This document shows positions 6,343 to 9,268 of a stretch of DNA of 9,268 bases, in pieces. The notes under the pieces were generated by a model that was not told the DNA's origin, searched no databases, and saw nothing but the letters and a program-made list of their open reading frames with translations. The position numbers were made by a program, and so were the translations under genes. The stretch is from an uncultured Microbacterium sp. (lineage in GTDB: Bacteria; Actinomycetota; Actinomycetes; Actinomycetales; Microbacteriaceae): positions 1 through 9,268 of the forward strand of contig CALKHM010000013.1 of assembly GCA_937988695.1 (NCBI GenBank), in the 5' to 3' direction. Positions within the stretch are counted from its first letter, which is position 1, and each line of letters begins with the position of its first letter.

Positions 6343-7431
6343 TCAGGGGAGCGGCGTGTTGCGCGACCCCAGACGAGAGGTGTCGACCGTGCCTCCCGCG
6401 CCGGCCAGCACGCCGGCGAGGAATCCTGCCCCCCACGCCAGGTGCATGGTCGGCAGCACCACCAGCGTCCACAGCCGATCGCGCCACCCCTGGCCGCCCT
6501 CGCGACCGGCCGAGACGACGCCCAGGAGCGCGAGGTAGGCGAGGATCGGGACGTACACGACCGACGCGAGGGCGTCGAGCTTGAGGATGCGGGCGAGTTG
6601 CAGCACACCGACGACGATGGCCAGCAGCACGGCGACGACGAGGGTCGGAGGAGCGAAGAAGCGCAGCGAGTTGCGGCGGCCGTACCGGCGCACGAGCTCA
6701 CCGCGCCACGCGCCGGTCGCGTGGAACTGCCGGACCAGCCGTACCCAGCTCTCCCGCGGCCAGTACGTCACCGACAGCGCCGGGTCGAACCAGACGCGGT
6801 AGCCGGCGCGACGGATGCGCAGGTTGAGCTCCCAGTCCTCACCCCGGCGGATGGACTCGTCGAACAGCCCGACCTCTTCGAGCACCGACCGGCGCATCAC
6901 CCCGAGGTATGCGGACTCGGCGATGCCTGCCCGTCCGCCGCTGTGGTAGGCGCCGCCGCCCAGTCCGACGGGGGAGTTGTATGCGCGCGCGACGGCTCGT
7001 TGGAACGGGGTGTGGCCGTCGGCCTTCATCACGCCGCCGACGTTGGCCGCACGTGTGCGCGCGAGCGTGGCCATGGCTGTCGTGACGTATCCGGGGGAGA
7101 GCTCGGAATGCGCGTCGACGCGGACGATCGTGGGATGGCGGCTGGCGCGGATCGCGAGGTTCAGGCCCTTGGGGATGTCTGCACCGGGATTGTCCACGAG
7201 CACGATGCGCGCGTCGGCGTCGGCCAGTCGACGAGCGATCTCGTCGGTGTCGTCGGTCGACGGGCCGAGGGCCAGCACGAGCTCGGACGGACCGTCGACC
7301 TGCTGCGCGAGCACCGTGCGCACGGCGCGTTCGAGATAGTCGGCCTCGTTGAGCACGGGCATCACGAAGGACACACCGGAACCTGCGGCCGGTACGGGGG
7401 CGTCGCGATGTCCGGGGGCGTCCTCCTGCAC
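6343..7431 (-). CDS. Family 2 glycosyltransferase with C-terminal membrane segments (ExoA-like)
   Basis: Inverting GT-A fold glycosyltransferase that transfers a sugar from a nucleotide or lipid donor during polysaccharide or glycolipid synthesis at the inner face of the membrane. The 362-residue product has VSFVMPVLNEADYLERAV (20-37), the nucleotide-binding strand LALGPSTDDT (53-62), the metal/substrate motif IVRVDAHSEL (102-111), an acceptor region YLGVMRRSVLEEVGLFDE (175-192), the catalytic-base motif GEDWELNLRIRRAGY (197-211) and RQFHATGAWR (234-243) in the place of the family's QxxRW. Three hydrophobic segments follow (about 260-282, 286-306, 320-345). RVDAHSEL and the tail resemble ExoA of succinoglycan synthesis. 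GTG at 7431 is the only in-frame start before the domain except GTG at codon 20, which would begin inside the first strand. There is no Shine-Dalgarno, but GATGAT precedes it by six bases. It is 34 bp downstream of the DUF4192 gene and may be co-transcribed. The sugar and acceptor are unknown. Confidence 0.92.
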   Translation of the reverse strand: MQEDAPGHRDAPVPAAGSGVSFVMPVLNEADYLERAVRTVLAQQVDGPSELVLALGPSTDDTDEIARRLADADARIVLVDNPGADIPKGLNLAIRASRHPTIVRVDAHSELSPGYVTTAMATLARTRAANVGGVMKADGHTPFQRAVARAYNSPVGLGGGAYHSGGRAGIAESAYLGVMRRSVLEEVGLFDESIRRGEDWELNLRIRRAGYRVWFDPALSVTYWPRESWVRLVRQFHATGAWRGELVRRYGRRNSLRFFAPPTLVVAVLLAIVVGVLQLARILKLDALASVVYVPILAYLALLGVVSAGREGGQGWRDRLWTLVVLPTMHLAWGAGFLAGVLAGAGGTVDTSRLGSRNTPLP

Positions 7432-7437
7432 CCATCG

Positions 7438-7443
7438 ATCATC
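7438..7443 (-). promoter_or_regulatory. Possible -10 box GATGAT before glycosyltransferase gene
   Basis: On the minus strand GATGAT (7443-7438) has the A and T at the two best-conserved -10 positions and lies exactly six bases before the GTG at 7431. It could give a leaderless mRNA separate from the DUF4192 transcript. The first base deviates from TANNNT and no -35 is clear, so this is tentative. Confidence 0.3.
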
Positions 7444-7465
7444 CCATGCCTCGGGCTGGTGGCCG

Positions 7466-8707
7466 TCACGCCGGGACGCCGCGGGAACGACGATGCGTGG
7501 GTGCGGTGCGCACCGCGTGGCCTACCTCGTTGTAGCGCGCGAAGATCCATCGCGGCACCTTTCCGCTGGACACCAGCACCGACAGCACCTGGGCCATGCC
7601 GTGCCCCGCGTCAATCGACAGCGCTGCGTCGATGTGCGCGCCGGCTGCCGTGCTCGATCCCATCGCCCAGTGCAGCCACGCCAGCATGCACAGCAGATCG
7701 GGTCGCAGATCCAGCGGAAGGTGGGTGATGGTGTGGCGGAGGATGCCGATGGCGCGGTCGATGCGCGCCGGTCGCGGCGGGGTGTCGGACTCGCCCATGA
7801 GCAGCTCGCCCATCGGTGAGGCCACCGGGCCGCCCGCGGCCTCGAACTCGGCGCGCACGACCTCATCCATCGACAACCCGGTCTCGGCCTGCATGTCCAG
7901 CCATCGTCGGTTCTCGGCGCGGGCACGTCGACCGACGCGGCGGCCGAAGGCGATCTGCAGGGTCATCTCGTCACGATGCGTGTGTTGCTGGCCGAGGACG
8001 GCCAGTCGCGCCAGCACGCTCTGCGGGGTGTCGGCCACGTCGCGTCGCAGCAGCTCTTCGACGAAGTCGATCGGGTCGGCAAGCGCGGCGGGCACCGGCG
8101 TCCCGAACGCGTTCGGCTCGACCTTGTCGACGAGAAGCTGGTCGACGGCGAGGGTCAGCCGGATCGCGGTCTGCGGATCGGGTGTGGGCAGACCGGCATC
8201 GGCATTGTGCCCGCGCAGCGGCGCGCCTGCTCGGGCCTTGGCGGCCTCGGCGGCCATCGGGCTCTGCGCGATCTGCGCCGGTGGGTGGCCGCCGGTCGGA
8301 GCATCGCTCTCGTACCAGCTCGCCCAGCCGTCGGCTGCCACGCAGTAGGCATCCTTCACCTGGAAGCCGGCACCCTCGAAACGCTCGTCGAGCTGGGCGA
8401 TGAGCGGGCGGTGACCCGCGAACGCCACCGGGAAGGCCTCGTCGGTGTAGACGGCGAACATGACGCCGTCGCACCAGTCGATGCTGCTCATCGCGCCGAG
8501 AGCGAGCGAGGACAGTCGCGCCACCGCCTGCGGATCGACGTCGGCGGGTGGCAGGTCGATGCGCATGACGCCGTGCGTGCGTCTGCCGTGGAACGGGATG
8601 ACAAGGAGGCTGTCGGTGACGGTGCGTCCGACCAGGGTCGGCAGCGTCGCAAGGAAGTCGGCGCCCGTCGAGGTGCGCAGGATCGTGGGTTCGTCGTCGG
8701 TGTCCAT
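7466..8707 (-). CDS. DUF4192 domain-containing protein
   Basis: Protein of the actinobacterial DUF4192 family; its function is not established. I place the start at ATG 8707 (413 residues), because the family pattern TILRTSTGADFLATLPTLVGRTVTDSLLVIPF (8-38) begins just after it; the 31 residues that the open frame adds upstream are Arg/His/Ser-rich and not domain-like. Visible parts: an N-terminal alpha/beta region (1-125) with RRTHGVMRIDLP and FAVYTDEAFPVAF, a linker rich in Ala and Pro (135-180), a helical region (180-300), and a C-terminal helical segment (335-390) with LAWLHWAMGSSTAAGAHIDAAL, which resembles a TPR-like helix pair. There is no signal peptide or membrane helix, so it is cytosolic. 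It lies upstream of the glycosyltransferase gene by 34 bp on the same strand. A -10-like CAGCAT precedes the ATG by six bases; no Shine-Dalgarno is seen. Confidence 0.88.
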   Translation of the reverse strand: MDTDDEPTILRTSTGADFLATLPTLVGRTVTDSLLVIPFHGRRTHGVMRIDLPPADVDPQAVARLSSLALGAMSSIDWCDGVMFAVYTDEAFPVAFAGHRPLIAQLDERFEGAGFQVKDAYCVAADGWASWYESDAPTGGHPPAQIAQSPMAAEAAKARAGAPLRGHNADAGLPTPDPQTAIRLTLAVDQLLVDKVEPNAFGTPVPAALADPIDFVEELLRRDVADTPQSVLARLAVLGQQHTHRDEMTLQIAFGRRVGRRARAENRRWLDMQAETGLSMDEVVRAEFEAAGGPVASPMGELLMGESDTPPRPARIDRAIGILRHTITHLPLDLRPDLLCMLAWLHWAMGSSTAAGAHIDAALSIDAGHGMAQVLSVLVSSGKVPRWIFARYNEVGHAVRTAPTHRRSRGVPA

Positions 8708-8713
8708 CACCCC

Positions 8714-8719
8714 ATGCTG
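8714..8719 (-). promoter_or_regulatory. Possible -10 box CAGCAT before DUF4192 gene
   Basis: CAGCAT on the minus strand (8719-8714) keeps the conserved A and T of a -10 element and is six bases before the ATG at 8707, the same spacing as at three other starts here. The first base is C rather than T, and no -35 is recognisable. Confidence 0.3.
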
Positions 8720-8768
8720 GTGGCAGGACAGCGCCGTGTGCGGGGCTGATCGAGATCGGTGGACAAGT

Positions 8769-8797
8769 CGCGACCTGGGGAGGAGAGGACGCGACCT
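8769..8797. repeat. Paired CGCGACCT direct repeats upstream of DUF4192 gene
   Basis: CGCGACCT occurs at 8769-8776 and again at 8790-8797, 21 bp start to start, which is about two helical turns. The first copy overlaps the 8-bp palindrome GTCGCGAC (8767-8774). The pair lies 62-90 bases before the DUF4192 start and the second copy touches the stop codon of the small upstream gene. It could be a binding site for a regulator; chance in GC-rich DNA is not excluded. Confidence 0.35.
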
Positions 8798-9036
8798 CAC
8801 TCCTCGGCGGGCGGATCGGGCGCGTCGGCGGCGGAGGCCGTCGGCGGCTGGCCGGGGAGGAGCTCGACGGTCGACACCGAGATCGAGATCGAGGGTCCGG
8901 CGGCACCCGTCGAGATCGCGAACGGGTCGACGGGCGGCGTCTCCAGCAACTCGGCGTCACTGCGCTCGGCGAGCGGCTCAGAGGGGATCCCCGCCCACTC
9001 GAACGGTTCCTCGGGTCGGGATGCGAACAGGCCCAT
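8797..9036 (-). CDS. Small acidic hypothetical protein (79 aa)
   Basis: Seventy-nine-residue protein starting MGLFASRPEEPFEWAGIPSEP and ending DAPDPPAEE. I do not assign a function. It is acidic and rich in Pro, Ser, Ala and Glu, with no membrane helix, signal peptide or Cys motif, and is probably largely disordered apart from a short Ile/Ser/Val-rich beta-like stretch (about 48-60, PSISISVSTVELL). The ATG at 9036 is preferred over an in-frame GTG at 9078: it begins a MGLF...RPEEP...EWAG...PSEP N-terminus of a kind I associate with small Microbacteriaceae proteins (from memory, unchecked), and GACAAT lies six bases before it. It is followed on the same strand, after 89 bp, by the DUF4192 gene. 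No coding frame on the other strand competes credibly. Confidence 0.72.
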   Translation of the reverse strand: MGLFASRPEEPFEWAGIPSEPLAERSDAELLETPPVDPFAISTGAAGPSISISVSTVELLPGQPPTASAADAPDPPAEE

Positions 9037-9042
9037 GGGTCC

Positions 9043-9048
9043 ATTGTC
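9043..9048 (-). promoter_or_regulatory. -10 box GACAAT before small acidic protein gene
   Basis: GACAAT on the minus strand (9048-9043) differs from TACAAT only at the first base and is exactly six bases before the ATG at 9036, which would make the mRNA leaderless. There is no Shine-Dalgarno upstream of that ATG. This is the second-best of the four leaderless-type signals in the window. Confidence 0.45.
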
Positions 9049-9179
9049 CCCCCGCGCGCAGGCCCATGCGCCGCACACGGCGAATCGCCGGCAGAACTCC
9101 TTGTCCCAACGGGTGCCGGTGGGCGGGGCGGTGCGCGGCCGCCAGCAGATGGCCGCCCGCGACCCGAGAAGCTGTGTCG

Positions 9180-9268
9180 TCAGCTCGTCGGTACGTCGTC
9201 GGCGGCCGCCTCATCGACGCTCGCCGCGTCGGCGGGTGTGTCGGTGGGCTTCTCGCGGCGGGCTCCCC
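9180..9268 (-). CDS. C-terminal tail of an unidentified protein, truncated by window edge
   Basis: The minus-strand frame with its stop at 9182-9180 encodes 28 residues to the window edge: GARREKPTDTPADAASVD followed by EAAADDVPTS. The composition (Ala, Asp, Glu, Pro, Thr, with a basic RREK start) is typical of a disordered acidic C-terminal tail of a high-GC actinobacterial protein, and the codons favour G or C at the third position. Nothing identifies the protein. The two other minus frames and the plus strand over the same bases give Arg-rich text typical of shadow frames. The 143 bp between this stop and the next gene at 9036 hold only the GACAAT promoter candidate. Confidence 0.5.
   Translation of the reverse strand, partial: GARREKPTDTPADAASVDEAAADDVPTS

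Noticed and set aside
8708..8800. Longer DUF4192 start at 8800
   Set aside because: The added residues are Arg/Ser/His-rich, unlike the family N-terminus, and would overlap the end of the small acidic gene.
9037..9179. Upstream read-back of the 79-residue frame, containing WDKEFCRRFAVCGAWACARG
   Set aside because: The Cys-bearing text looked like a small metal-binding protein, but the only usable start in it is GTG 9078, which skips the first Cys. It lies over the promoter candidate GACAAT and lacks a ribosome-binding site.
9079..9179. Possible tRNA or structured RNA in the GC-rich gap
   Set aside because: Short inverted bits such as GGCGAATCGCC exist, but no acceptor stem, T-loop GTTCRA motif or anticodon arm could be assembled.
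8978..9214. A 78-codon minus-strand frame overlapping the small acidic gene and the window-edge tail
   Set aside because: Arg/His/Gly-rich translation without a domain, incompatible with the better-supported 79-residue protein and with the acidic tail frame.
1..9268. Mobile element, CRISPR array, toxin-antitoxin or defence cassette
   Set aside because: No transposase, integrase, phage, Cas, restriction or toxin-like protein, no regularly spaced repeats, and no visible shift in composition were found.

Overview
The window is uniformly very GC-rich. Gene starts lie on or just downstream of actinobacterial -10 boxes, and it contains a DUF4192 gene and an actinobacterial-style membrane-anchored HtrA with a proline-rich cytoplasmic N-terminus. 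This fits a high-GC Gram-positive bacterium, probably in the Microbacteriaceae (Microbacterium-like). That placement is inferred from protein style, not from a search. I see no insertion sequence, phage gene, CRISPR array, tRNA or rRNA, and base composition shows no obvious break. It reads as ordinary chromosomal backbone.

Left part (1-2000): a carbon-nitrogen hydrolase of the Nit2/omega-amidase type, missing only its first few codons, runs rightward. It ends tail to tail, one base apart, with a leftward fold-type I PLP aminotransferase of the glutamine transaminase K/YbdL type. Enzymes of these two families can act in sequence: transamination using glutamine as donor, then hydrolysis of the resulting alpha-ketoglutaramate.

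Middle (2001-6297): an 89-bp divergent intergenic region separates the aminotransferase from a rightward HtrA-family serine protease (Pro-rich tail, one membrane helix, trypsin-like domain, PDZ). The protease is followed by a 16-bp perfect hairpin. Its loop is also a -10 hexamer, and its 3' arm contains the start codon of the next gene. Next come two CDP-glycerol glycerophosphotransferase (TagB/TagF) family genes joined by a 4-bp ATGA overlap, probably making or priming a wall phosphate polymer such as a teichoic acid.

Right part (6343-9268): all genes here are leftward. In transcription order they are the tail of an unidentified acidic protein at the window edge, a 79-residue acidic hypothetical protein, a DUF4192 protein, and a family 2 glycosyltransferase with C-terminal membrane segments. 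The glycosyltransferase converges on the TagF-like pair, so genes for envelope polymer synthesis meet there from both strands.

The gene content is not exotic. The most notable structures are the superimposed terminator, promoter and start codon at 3574-3610, a recurring pattern of -10-like hexamers about six bases before start codons (suggesting leaderless mRNAs), and the juxtaposed omega-amidase/transaminase pair.
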